Source: Actinophytocola xinjiangensis
GTDB lineage: Bacteria; Actinomycetota; Actinomycetes; Mycobacteriales; Pseudonocardiaceae
Length of the DNA stretch: 64,000 bases
Direction: 5' to 3'
NCBI RefSeq assembly: GCF_001921215.1
Contig: NZ_MSIF01000004.1
Location: 372,001 to 436,000 of the forward strand
A model generated the notes under the pieces. The model was not told where the DNA came from and ran no database searches. It saw nothing but the letters and a program-made list of their open reading frames with translations. A program made the translations under genes and the position numbers. This document shows positions 39,390-47,348 of the stretch, one piece after another. Position 1 is the stretch's first letter; the number at the start of each line of letters is the position of its first letter.

Positions 39390-40424
39390 TCACCTCGTGG
39401 AGACCTCGTGGAGGTCGCTGTGGATCAGGGTGAGGCGCACGGTGAGGTCGTCGAGTCCGGCGTCGCGCAGTGCCTGGCGTAGTGAGGTGGTGTCGGGTGC
39501 TGGTGGTGGGCCGGTGGCGGTGACCTGGAGGACACCGTTGTCGAAGCGGAGGTCGGCGATGCGCCAGGACCGTTGCTCGGCCCAGTGGTCGAGCGGGGTC
39601 TGTGCCCGGGAGACCGTCCGGACCTGTTGGAACACGTGGTAGGTGCCGACGCCGAGTGGCACGCTCACCAGCAGCACGACACCGGTGACCATGGCGATGG
39701 TGCGCGCCCCGAACCTTCCGAGTCGCCAGCCGGCTTCCCCGGCGAGTTCGCGGACGTGGAATCCGAGGAGTACCGCGACTCCGGTGGCGATGATCGCCGC
39801 GACGTTGGTGGCGAACAGCAGTGCCGCGCCCAGGGCTTCGTCGACCGCGCCGGATTCGAGGGTGAGCCCGACGACTGACAGGGGCGGTACGAGGGAGATG
39901 GCGATGGCCACGCCGGGGAGTGCGTCCGAGAGGTCGGCGCGCATGAGGGCGAACGCGCCGACCACGCCGGTGGCCAGGGCGGCCAGCAGGTCGATCAGTT
40001 TCGGGCTGACCCTGGCGGCGACCTGTGAGTTGGTGTCGGCGACGACGGGTTCGGGGACGACGAGTCCGAGCAGGTAGGCGATGGCGACGACCGCGACCGC
40101 CCCGCCGACCACGACCAGCAGGTTGACCACGACCTGGCGTCGCAGTGCGAGGACCGCGGCGAGCGCGGTGCCCAGGATCGGGGTCATCAGCGGTGCGACG
40201 ATCATCGCGCCGATCACGGTCGCGACCGAGTCGCCCACCACGCCGGCGGCCGAGATCACCGAGGACAGGACCAGCAGCACCCAGAACGCCGAGCGGTGCA
40301 CGCTCTCCCGCAGGAACAGTTTCCGTGCCGTCGTGTCGAGGTCCGAAACGGACAGTGCCCAGCCTGCCGTGCGTTCGAAGGCCGGCTCCGGCTGCCCGGC
40401 GGCTGAACGACCCGACGACGCCAT
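39390..40424 (-). CDS. DUF389 integral membrane protein
   Basis: A 344-residue membrane protein with the DUF389 signature VIGAMIVAPLMTPILG near residue 75 and about six further helices, ending in a soluble C-terminal domain of about 100 residues. The family is widespread in actinobacteria and its function is not established. No operon partner is clear. Confidence 0.9.
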   Translation of the reverse strand: MASSGRSAAGQPEPAFERTAGWALSVSDLDTTARKLFLRESVHRSAFWVLLVLSSVISAAGVVGDSVATVIGAMIVAPLMTPILGTALAAVLALRRQVVVNLLVVVGGAVAVVAIAYLLGLVVPEPVVADTNSQVAARVSPKLIDLLAALATGVVGAFALMRADLSDALPGVAIAISLVPPLSVVGLTLESGAVDEALGAALLFATNVAAIIATGVAVLLGFHVRELAGEAGWRLGRFGARTIAMVTGVVLLVSVPLGVGTYHVFQQVRTVSRAQTPLDHWAEQRSWRIADLRFDNGVLQVTATGPPPAPDTTSLRQALRDAGLDDLTVRLTLIHSDLHEVSTR

Positions 40425-40815
40425 GGCGCTACCGTGCCGTCAACCGTCACGGCTGCCCTCATCCGGTACGGGTGATTACCCGGCGGAGTCACGTCGGTGC
40501 GAACGCCGTGCACCGAGTTCCTGTCCGACGTCACCACGGACGACGCCGCGCCGCTGACGCTGGCCGCCAGCAGGAGACGGATTACTTCGCCGACGAGTTT
40601 ATCCGACCATGAGTGATCCCATGTTCGTCTTGTCGTACGTCCTGGTCTGACTTAGGCGCCCCGTTCATCTCCTTCATTCCCTCAGGGGGAATCGCGGGTC
40701 CCTCAACACCTCGTTCCGTACGCCTGGGTACGACCGTTGATTTCCTGGCATACTCTGGTCCCCTCAACCTTTCGGCATGAGGTCAGAAAGTCATTGCCGG
40801 ACAGGTCTTCTGTGC
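40425..40815. other. Intergenic region without a supported gene
   Basis: The stretch between the DUF389 gene and the M28 peptidase gene is less GC-rich than its surroundings. Only short frames occur, none with a family resemblance. A decayed gene is possible, but I see no motif to prove it. Confidence 0.5.
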
Positions 40816-43026
40816 TCACAGGTCGTACGAGCGGACGGCGACGCTCAGTCCGGACCCCTCCGGCCGCCAGGTCACGGTGTCCGGTCGCTCGGTGGGCACC
40901 TCGCCGGAATGGGCCGCGACCATGGCTCGGGCGGGGCCTCGGGTGGTCAGGACGACTTCGACTCCATCGGCTGGTGGACCGGAGACCACCAGGCCCCACC
41001 GCCACGGTGTGGCGTAGGGCCGGTTCACCCCGCCGGGCAGGTGCGTTGACGCGATCGTGGCATTGACAACCGTGCCGTCGACGTAGAGCCCAACCATCGC
41101 CGGACGGCCGTCGCCGCCGATCCGCACCGTCGTCCGGCGCAGGTCGCCCTCGGTCGAGGACTTCTCGCGTCGCAGGTAGGGCTGGGGGATGTCGGCGACC
41201 GGCGCCGGGGCGGCCCGCATTCCGTCCGCGCCAACGAAGTACGGGAACCGCTCCTCCAAGGGCACGCGGTTCGTGCCGACGAGGCCGTCCAGCCACTCGT
41301 TGTCGCCTGTCGGGTCCTCGCTGACCCAGTAGGCCGCGTTCCGGTCGACGTCCAGGCCGTACATCAGGCTGACCTGGTCCGGCGCGCCCGCGGTGTCGCG
41401 GTCGGTGGCGATCGCGGTGGTGAACAGTCCGACAGCCAGGACGGCGGCCACGACGGCGACCGGCGCGGTGCGCCGTGGCCGGAACGGGATCGCCGTCGCG
41501 AGCAGGCAGCCGATGGCCAGCGGCACCGCGATCCCGGCCAGCCCGAACGTGTCCGCGAGCGGCACCACCAGCGGGGCGACCAGCGCCGCGCCGACGACCG
41601 CGGGCGCGCACAGCACGAGCGGCCGCCACGCCTCGGGCACTCGCGCGGCGAGCGCCACCGCGGCGGCCCCGGCGACCGCGGGCCAGGTGACCAGGTAGGC
41701 AGCGCCCGGCAGCGTCACGGCCGAGACCAGCCCCAGCAGGGCGAGCCACCCGGCCACCGCGGCCGCGGTCTCCACACCGGTGGAACGTCGACGCGCCCAC
41801 GCGAGCCACAGCCACACCACCCCGACGGCCAGGGCCGCGAACCCGATCCTCGGCAACGTGACGGCGTACGGATCACCGGAGCTGAAATCCCCGTACTCGG
41901 GCTCCACCAGCACCAGCGCCTGCCACCCGAGCCACCCGAGACCCGCGGCGGCGACGGGCGCCACCGGCACCGCCGCCGCGCGGACGGCCGCCGCCGATAC
42001 CCGCAGCAGGCCACGGCGGCGCGCGTACAGGCACGCGGCGAGCAGGCCGACCGCCGCGACCAGCGCGAGCGGCAGCGCAACCCCGGCCGGGTAGCGGGCC
42101 AGCAGCCCCACGACCGTGAAGAAGGTCGGCTCGGCGCTGTCGGCGAGCGCGCCCAGATCGGCGTCGACGAGGTGCGAGGCGGCGGCCAGTACGACGGCGC
42201 CCATATCCGCGTGCGCTTCCGGGTCGGTGTTCGCGAGGTCGTCCTCGGGGGAGTCGTAGCGGGCACTGCCGCCGACCATCGCGAAGTTCAGCCCGGCGAA
42301 CCCCGCCGCCGTGAACTCGACGAAGTCGGTCTCGTTGGGCAGCAGCCGGTACACCTCGTCCGCCAGCGACGTCGTCACTGGGGGCTCGTGCCGCAGCGCG
42401 GAGACCACCTCCGCCGAACGCGGCCCGGTCTCGTACATCACCACCCTGCCGGACGTCCCGCGCGCGTCGAGGTTGAGCACCACGGACCGGTCCGGGGAGG
42501 TGGCCTCGGTGAACGCCCGCGAGCCGAGCAGTCCCAGTTCCTCGCCGTCAGTGAACAGCACCTGCACGTCGTTGCGGCGGTTCGGCTGCTGGGCGAGCAC
42601 CCGCACGACCTCCAGCGCGGTCGACACGCCCATCCCGTTGTCGGTGGCGCCCGGACCGATGGGCACGGAGTCGTAGTGCGCGGCCAGGATCACCCGACCG
42701 TCGCCGGAGCCGGGCAGCGTGCCGGAGACGTTGTGTACCAGGCCGGCCACGTGCGAGCTGGTCGAGAACGGGGTGACGACGGTCCGCGAGTCGACGCGCG
42801 GGTCGAGGCCGAGTGCGCTGAGCTGGTCCACCAGGTAGGCGCGGACTCGTTCGTGCTGTGCAGAGCCGGGCGGCCGGGGTGCGGCGGCGATCCGGTCGAC
42901 GTGCGCGCGGGCACGGTCGACTTCGAACCCGCCGCCGTCGGCTGGCACGGCTGAGATCAGCGCCGACCCGGCTGCCACCAGTAGCACCATCACCGGGGCG
43001 GCGACCGCCTGCCATCGCACGCGCAC
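40816..43026 (-). CDS. Membrane M28-family metallopeptidase
   Basis: A 736-residue protein with an N-terminal signal anchor and an extracytoplasmic M28 peptidase domain (about 40-280). The zinc ligands are in AHYDSVP, GATDNGMGVS and TDGEELGLLG. About eight membrane helices follow (about 305-560), and then a C-terminal soluble domain of about 170 residues. It should cleave N-terminal residues from peptides outside the membrane. It is divergent from the NRPS/PKS operon with a 180-base gap, and may mark its left border or process its peptide product; nothing in the sequence proves either. Confidence 0.88.
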   Translation of the reverse strand: MRVRWQAVAAPVMVLLVAAGSALISAVPADGGGFEVDRARAHVDRIAAAPRPPGSAQHERVRAYLVDQLSALGLDPRVDSRTVVTPFSTSSHVAGLVHNVSGTLPGSGDGRVILAAHYDSVPIGPGATDNGMGVSTALEVVRVLAQQPNRRNDVQVLFTDGEELGLLGSRAFTEATSPDRSVVLNLDARGTSGRVVMYETGPRSAEVVSALRHEPPVTTSLADEVYRLLPNETDFVEFTAAGFAGLNFAMVGGSARYDSPEDDLANTDPEAHADMGAVVLAAASHLVDADLGALADSAEPTFFTVVGLLARYPAGVALPLALVAAVGLLAACLYARRRGLLRVSAAAVRAAAVPVAPVAAAGLGWLGWQALVLVEPEYGDFSSGDPYAVTLPRIGFAALAVGVVWLWLAWARRRSTGVETAAAVAGWLALLGLVSAVTLPGAAYLVTWPAVAGAAAVALAARVPEAWRPLVLCAPAVVGAALVAPLVVPLADTFGLAGIAVPLAIGCLLATAIPFRPRRTAPVAVVAAVLAVGLFTTAIATDRDTAGAPDQVSLMYGLDVDRNAAYWVSEDPTGDNEWLDGLVGTNRVPLEERFPYFVGADGMRAAPAPVADIPQPYLRREKSSTEGDLRRTTVRIGGDGRPAMVGLYVDGTVVNATIASTHLPGGVNRPYATPWRWGLVVSGPPADGVEVVLTTRGPARAMVAAHSGEVPTERPDTVTWRPEGSGLSVAVRSYDL

Positions 43027-43118
43027 GGCGTCCTCCCCTTCTCGGGAATTGAGGTCAATGGGTCACCGATGTTAACGGCATTCTCAGTCGGAAAGGAAAT
43101 TCCGATGCCGATGACGGC

Positions 43119-43158
43119 TCGATGGCTGCTCGATGGCTGCTCGATGATGATTCGATGC
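43119..43158 (+). promoter_or_regulatory. SARP-type direct repeats before the biosynthetic operon
   Basis: Four heptamers, TCGATGG, TCGATGG, TCGATGA and TCGATGC, start at 43119, 43130, 43141 and 43152, each separated by four bases. Heptamers repeating every 11 bases, one DNA turn, with a TCGA core are the known binding layout of SARP activators (for example ActII-ORF4 and DnrI). The array ends eight bases before a -10-like element, the normal SARP distance. Confidence 0.75.
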
Positions 43159-43166
43159 ACAGTGGT

Positions 43167-43174
43167 CATAACTT
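43167..43174 (+). promoter_or_regulatory. -10-like element of the biosynthetic operon
   Basis: CATAACTT lies eight bases after the last heptamer; CATAAC or TAACTT both fit a -10 hexamer. No -35 hexamer is seen at the usual place, where the SARP repeats lie. Transcription would begin near 43180, about 25 bases before the first start codon. Confidence 0.55.
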
Positions 43175-43206
43175 GCCTCGGGACGGCAATGCGATGGGGG
43201 ACGTGA

Positions 43207-44181
43207 ATGCACTCGCCGAGTGGATCGGCACAGGGTTTGACCAGTGAATCTGACTTGAGCGGCCCGCGTCACCTGTTGTCGGCCACGGACCTGGGCGTCC
43301 ACGATCTGGATTCGCTGGTCCGCCGTTCCGTGGACCATTCCAATGGTGTTCCCCATCCTCAGCCACTGCGCGGAAAGGTCATTGGAATCTACTTCCGGAA
43401 AACGTCAACCCGGACCAGGACCGCGTTCTCGGTCGGCGCGCTGAAACTGGGTGCCGAGATCATCACCTTCGGCCCGGACGACCTCCAGGAACGCACCGGC
43501 GAGAGTCCGGCGGACACCGGCCGGGTCCTGTCGTCGATGCTGGACGGCTTCGTGGCGCGGACCGCGGGCGACCCCGACGAGCTGCGGGCGATCGCGGCGA
43601 ACGGGCGGATGGCCGTGGTCAACGCGATGACCAGGGACGAGCACCCGACGCAGGGCGTCACCGACCTGTCCACGATGCTCGCGGTCTTCGGCAGGCTGGA
43701 CGGACTGCGCGTCCTGTACCTGGGCGAGGGCAACAACACCGCCGCCGCGCTCGCCTACACGCTGCCCCGCTACCCGGGCACTCGCCTGTCGCTGCGCACA
43801 CCGTCGGGCTACGGCCTGCCGCCCGACGCGCTCGCCACCGCGCATCGGCGCGCGGCGCCAAGCGCGGACATCGAGCAGCACCACCACCTGGACGACCTGC
43901 CCGACGATGTCGACGTCATCTACACGTCCCGCTGGCAGACCACCGGCACGCACAAGGCCGACCGCGACTGGCGGCGGGAGTTCGTGCCGTTCCGGGTCGA
44001 CCAGGCCCTGATGGCCCGCTACCCGGCCGCGGTCTTCATGCACGACCTGCCCGCGCACCGCGGCGAAGAGGTCGACGCCGACGTGCTCGACGGGCCGCGC
44101 AGCGTGGCGTTCCAGCAGGCCGAGCACAAGCTCTACGGGGCGATGTCCATTCTGGAGTGGTGCGCGGGCGGTGCCCGATGA
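43207..44181 (+). CDS. Ornithine-carbamoyltransferase-like enzyme of the biosynthetic cluster
   Basis: A 324-residue carbamoyltransferase. The carbamoyl-phosphate site STRTR (residues 67-71) and HPTQ are intact, so carbamoyl transfer is expected. The amino-acid side is changed: the OTC motif HCLP is HDLP (Asp280), and the SMG loop that holds ornithine is TTG (residues 245-247). The substrate is therefore probably not ornithine. With diaminopropionate genes directly downstream, I infer carbamoylation of diaminopropionate to ureidoalanine, as VioL does in viomycin biosynthesis. It is the first gene after the SARP-type promoter; GGGGGA precedes the ATG. It overlaps the next gene (ATGA). Confidence 0.85.
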   Translation: MHSPSGSAQGLTSESDLSGPRHLLSATDLGVHDLDSLVRRSVDHSNGVPHPQPLRGKVIGIYFRKTSTRTRTAFSVGALKLGAEIITFGPDDLQERTGESPADTGRVLSSMLDGFVARTAGDPDELRAIAANGRMAVVNAMTRDEHPTQGVTDLSTMLAVFGRLDGLRVLYLGEGNNTAAALAYTLPRYPGTRLSLRTPSGYGLPPDALATAHRRAAPSADIEQHHHLDDLPDDVDVIYTSRWQTTGTHKADRDWRREFVPFRVDQALMARYPAAVFMHDLPAHRGEEVDADVLDGPRSVAFQQAEHKLYGAMSILEWCAGGAR

Positions 44182-45206
44182 CCGGGCGCACGCTCGGCAG
44201 GCTGCTCTCTGACGCCGAAACGCGCTCCCCGCTGTGGCCGCTGACCGTGGTGGCGGGGCGCAAGCGCACCCGGCTGTGGCTGAAGCTGGAGGGGCACAAC
44301 CCGACCGGGTCGATCAAGTACCGGACCGCGCTCGGCCTGCTCGACGCGATGGACGGCGAACGCGCGCTCACCCCCGGCTCCACTGTGGTCGAGTCCACGT
44401 CGGGCAACCTCGGCCTGGCCCTCGCCTCCGTGCTGGCCGACCTGAGGTGCCGGTTCGTCGCCGTGGTCGACCCGAAACTGCCGCTCGCCCTGCGCGACCG
44501 GCTGACCGCGGCGGGCGCGACGCTGGTGACGGTGCGCGAGCCGGACGCCTCCGGCGGGTACCTGCTGTCCCGGCTGGCCGAGGTCGCCCGGCTGCGGGTC
44601 GAGGACCCCGGCCTGCGCTGGCCCGACCAGTACCGCAACCCGGCCAACCCGGACGTGCATCGCCGCACCACCGCCCGCGAGCTGGTCGAGCAGACCGACG
44701 GGCAGGTGGACGCCGTATTCGTCGCGGTCAGCACCGGGGGCACGCTCGCCGGGATCAGCGACGGCGTCCGCGGGCACGTGTCCGGCGCCGCCGTGTTCGC
44801 GGTGGACGTGCGCGGCTCCCTGGTGACCGGCGACGTGGCCGGATCGCACCTACTGACCGGTATCGGCGCGTCCCGGCGCTCGTCGTTCCTGCGGCCCGGC
44901 CACTACGACCGCGCGCTGTCGGTGACCGACGTCGAGGCGTTCGTGCATTGCCGGATGGCCGCCGACGACACCGGTCTCGCCGTGGGCGGCTCCGGCGGCG
45001 CCGTGCTGTCGGCGGCCCTCGCGCACGGCATCGATCGGTTCCGGAACCCCGTGGCCGTGCTGGCCGACGGCGCCGACAACTACCGCTTCACCTGCTACGA
45101 CGACCGCTGGCTCGCCGAGCGCGGGGTCCTGGACGAGGTCCGCGCCGGGATCGTGGCCGCCAGGTCACGCGGCGTGCGCTACGAACTGGAGACCTGGGAT
45201 GCCTGA
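44178..45206 (+). CDS. SbnA/VioB-like PLP enzyme (diaminopropionate pathway)
   Basis: A 342-residue fold-type II PLP enzyme of the cysteine synthase family. The PLP Lys is Lys47 in NPTGSIKYRTA, and ESTSGNLG is the phosphate-binding-type loop. In the SbnA reaction O-phosphoserine and glutamate give N-(1-amino-1-carboxyl-2-ethyl)glutamate, which SbnB then splits to 2,3-diaminopropionate. The adjacent SbnB-like gene overlaps by eight bases and makes this role likely. ATG 44178 was chosen because it overlaps the upstream stop; an upstream GTG in frame would add seven residues. Confidence 0.85.
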   Translation: MTGRTLGRLLSDAETRSPLWPLTVVAGRKRTRLWLKLEGHNPTGSIKYRTALGLLDAMDGERALTPGSTVVESTSGNLGLALASVLADLRCRFVAVVDPKLPLALRDRLTAAGATLVTVREPDASGGYLLSRLAEVARLRVEDPGLRWPDQYRNPANPDVHRRTTARELVEQTDGQVDAVFVAVSTGGTLAGISDGVRGHVSGAAVFAVDVRGSLVTGDVAGSHLLTGIGASRRSSFLRPGHYDRALSVTDVEAFVHCRMAADDTGLAVGGSGGAVLSAALAHGIDRFRNPVAVLADGADNYRFTCYDDRWLAERGVLDEVRAGIVAARSRGVRYELETWDA

Positions 45207-46242
45207 ACCGGCGACTCTGCTGTACCTGACCGGCCGGGACGTGGTGCGCGCGGCGCGCGGCCTCGACCCGGTGACGATCGTCGGCGATGCCTTGGCGCTG
45301 CACGCCGAAGGCCGCACGACTCTGCCGGACGAGGCGTACTTGCCATGGCACACCAGCAAAGGAGCCTTCGCGCGGAGCCTCGCGCTGCCGGGCGCGCTGT
45401 GGGGCGAGCGGCCGGTGCTGGGCGTCAAGCTGATCAACAGCAGTCTGGACAACCACGGCTACGGCCTGCCGCGCGCGAACGGCGTGACCCTGCTGTTCGA
45501 CCGGGAGACCGCCCGGCCCGAAGTGATCATGGACGCCGCCCACCTGAGTGCGCTGCGGACCGCCGCGTACACGGTGCTGTCCGTGCGGTTGCTCGCCGTG
45601 CCCGACAGCCGCCGGATCGGCGTCGTGGGCTGCGGGGCGCTGGGCCAGACGCACGTGCGGTTGCTCGCCGAGGATCTCCCCGGAGCCAGGTTCACCCTCT
45701 TCGACGCCGACCCCACACGCACGGACGCCGTTGTCGAGGCCCTGTGCGCCGAGGGCGTCGACTGCGCGGCGGCGGGCAGCGCGGAGAAGGCGGTGCGCGA
45801 CCAGCAGATCGTCATCACCGCCACCACGACCACCACCGGCTACATCCCGCTCGACTGGCTCGCCGCCGGAACCCTTGTGGCGCACGTGTCGCTGGACGAC
45901 GTGCTGCCCGAGGTCGTGCGCGCGGCCGATCTCCTGGTGATCGACGACTGGCCGCTGGTCAGCGCCGACGCCCGGCGCGTCCTCGGCCGGATGTACCGCG
46001 GTGGTGACTTGCTCGGACCGGACGGCGAGGCGTTCGGCACCGCGAAAGCGGATGCCCGGCGGGTGGACGCGACGCTCGCCGAGATCGCGGCGGGCCGCCG
46101 ACCCGGCCGCGCGTCGGAGAACGAGATCGTGCTCAGCAACCCGTTCGGCATGGGGATTCTGGACGTTGCGGTCGCGGGTGAGGTGCTGCGCGCCGCCCGC
46201 GGCCTCGGATTGGGCACGGCGCTGCCGGTGGACGCCGGGTGA
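45199..46242 (+). CDS. SbnB/VioK-like dehydrogenase (ornithine cyclodeaminase family)
   Basis: A 347-residue member of the ornithine cyclodeaminase/mu-crystallin family with the NAD-binding motif GVVGCGALGQTH at residues 141-152. SbnB-type enzymes oxidatively cleave the SbnA product to L-2,3-diaminopropionate, 2-oxoglutarate and NADH. Gene order (SbnA-like then SbnB-like, overlapping) is the usual signature of diaminopropionate supply in siderophore and peptide antibiotic clusters. The start is the ATG at 45199. Confidence 0.87.
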   Translation: MPEPATLLYLTGRDVVRAARGLDPVTIVGDALALHAEGRTTLPDEAYLPWHTSKGAFARSLALPGALWGERPVLGVKLINSSLDNHGYGLPRANGVTLLFDRETARPEVIMDAAHLSALRTAAYTVLSVRLLAVPDSRRIGVVGCGALGQTHVRLLAEDLPGARFTLFDADPTRTDAVVEALCAEGVDCAAAGSAEKAVRDQQIVITATTTTTGYIPLDWLAAGTLVAHVSLDDVLPEVVRAADLLVIDDWPLVSADARRVLGRMYRGGDLLGPDGEAFGTAKADARRVDATLAEIAAGRRPGRASENEIVLSNPFGMGILDVAVAGEVLRAARGLGLGTALPVDAG

Positions 46243-47348
46243 GCGCCGGGCTGGAGCTGGGCTCGGCCGACGAGGTGCGGCCGTGGGGGATGTGGCGCTA
46301 CCGGGCGCTGCTCCCACTGGCGGACGGGGTGATCCGGTACCCGCTGCCGGTGGGCGGCACGCCGATGATCGGGCCGGACCGGCTGCGCCGCGTGGTCGGG
46401 ATGCCGAACCTGTGGGTCAAGGACGAGACCTGGGGCACCAGCGGCTCCAGCAAGGACCGCGCGACCGCGCTCGTCCTGGAGAACGGGCTGCGGGCGGGCG
46501 CGACCACGATCACCACCGCGTCCACCGGCAACGCGGCCATCGCCACCGCGCTGGGCGCGTCGGCGGTGGGGATGAACGCGGTGATCTTCGTCCCGGCAGG
46601 CTGTCCGGCCGCGAAGGTCGCGCGGATGCGGATCGCGGGGGCGCTCGTGCTGCGGGTTGTCGAGGGGTACCGCGCGGCGTTCGAGCTGTCCCGTGAGGCC
46701 GCGGCGAGGTTCGGCTGGCTCGACCGCAACACCGGGGCGAACCCGTTGACCCTGGAGGCAAAGAAGACCGTGGCCTTCGAGATCTGGGAACAGCTCGGGC
46801 GGGCTGTGCCGGACATCGTCGTGGTCCCGGTCGGCGACGGGCCGACCCTGGTCGCGATGGGCCGCGGCTTCCGCGAGCTGCGCGCCCAGGGGGTGTCCAG
46901 CCGGGTGCCGAGGCTGGTCGGCGTGCAGGCGGCGGGCTGCCAGCCGCTGGTGCGGATGTGGCAGTCCCGGCCGGAATCGTCGCTGCGGCACTCCGGCACC
47001 GTCGCCGACGGCATCGACGTGCCCGAGCCGATCAGCGGAGCGGAGGCGCTCACCGAGGTCGCCGACAGCGGCGGGGCGTTCGTGGCGGTGACCGACCAGG
47101 CGATGCTCGACGCGGTCGAGACGCTGGCGACCACTGCCGGGATCAGCAGCGAGCCCGCGGGCGCGGCGTCCCTGGCGGGCCTGCACAAGGCCAGGAGGCT
47201 GGACCTGGTCGGTGCCGACGAGACGACCGTGCTGCTGGTGACCGGGCGCGAGCTGGCGGTCAACGCCGACGTGCCGTGCCGAGGGAAGGAAGCCCTGATC
47301 CACGCCCGGATCGAGGATGTCGAGCGGCACGTCGGAGACCTGACATGA
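46239..47348 (+). CDS. Threonine-synthase-like PLP enzyme
   Basis: A 369-residue fold-type II PLP enzyme related to threonine synthase. The PLP Lys is Lys72 in SGSSKDRATA, TASTGNAAIATA is the conserved Asn/Gly loop, and VPVGDGPTL is the phosphate-binding segment. Overlaps with both neighbours show it is part of the operon. Its substrate is unknown: it might make or alter a second unusual amino acid from a phosphorylated hydroxy amino acid. A housekeeping threonine synthase is unlikely within a biosynthetic operon. Confidence 0.8.
   Translation: MSAGLELGSADEVRPWGMWRYRALLPLADGVIRYPLPVGGTPMIGPDRLRRVVGMPNLWVKDETWGTSGSSKDRATALVLENGLRAGATTITTASTGNAAIATALGASAVGMNAVIFVPAGCPAAKVARMRIAGALVLRVVEGYRAAFELSREAAARFGWLDRNTGANPLTLEAKKTVAFEIWEQLGRAVPDIVVVPVGDGPTLVAMGRGFRELRAQGVSSRVPRLVGVQAAGCQPLVRMWQSRPESSLRHSGTVADGIDVPEPISGAEALTEVADSGGAFVAVTDQAMLDAVETLATTAGISSEPAGAASLAGLHKARRLDLVGADETTVLLVTGRELAVNADVPCRGKEALIHARIEDVERHVGDLT

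Noticed and set aside
39047..39482. Two plus-strand frames of about 130 codons
   Set aside because: No motif or family resemblance; codon pattern fits chance better, and they run into the 3' end of the DUF389 gene on the other strand.
40582..40767. Minus-strand frame of 61 codons between DUF389 and M28 genes
   Set aside because: No ribosome site or family match; low-complexity composition.
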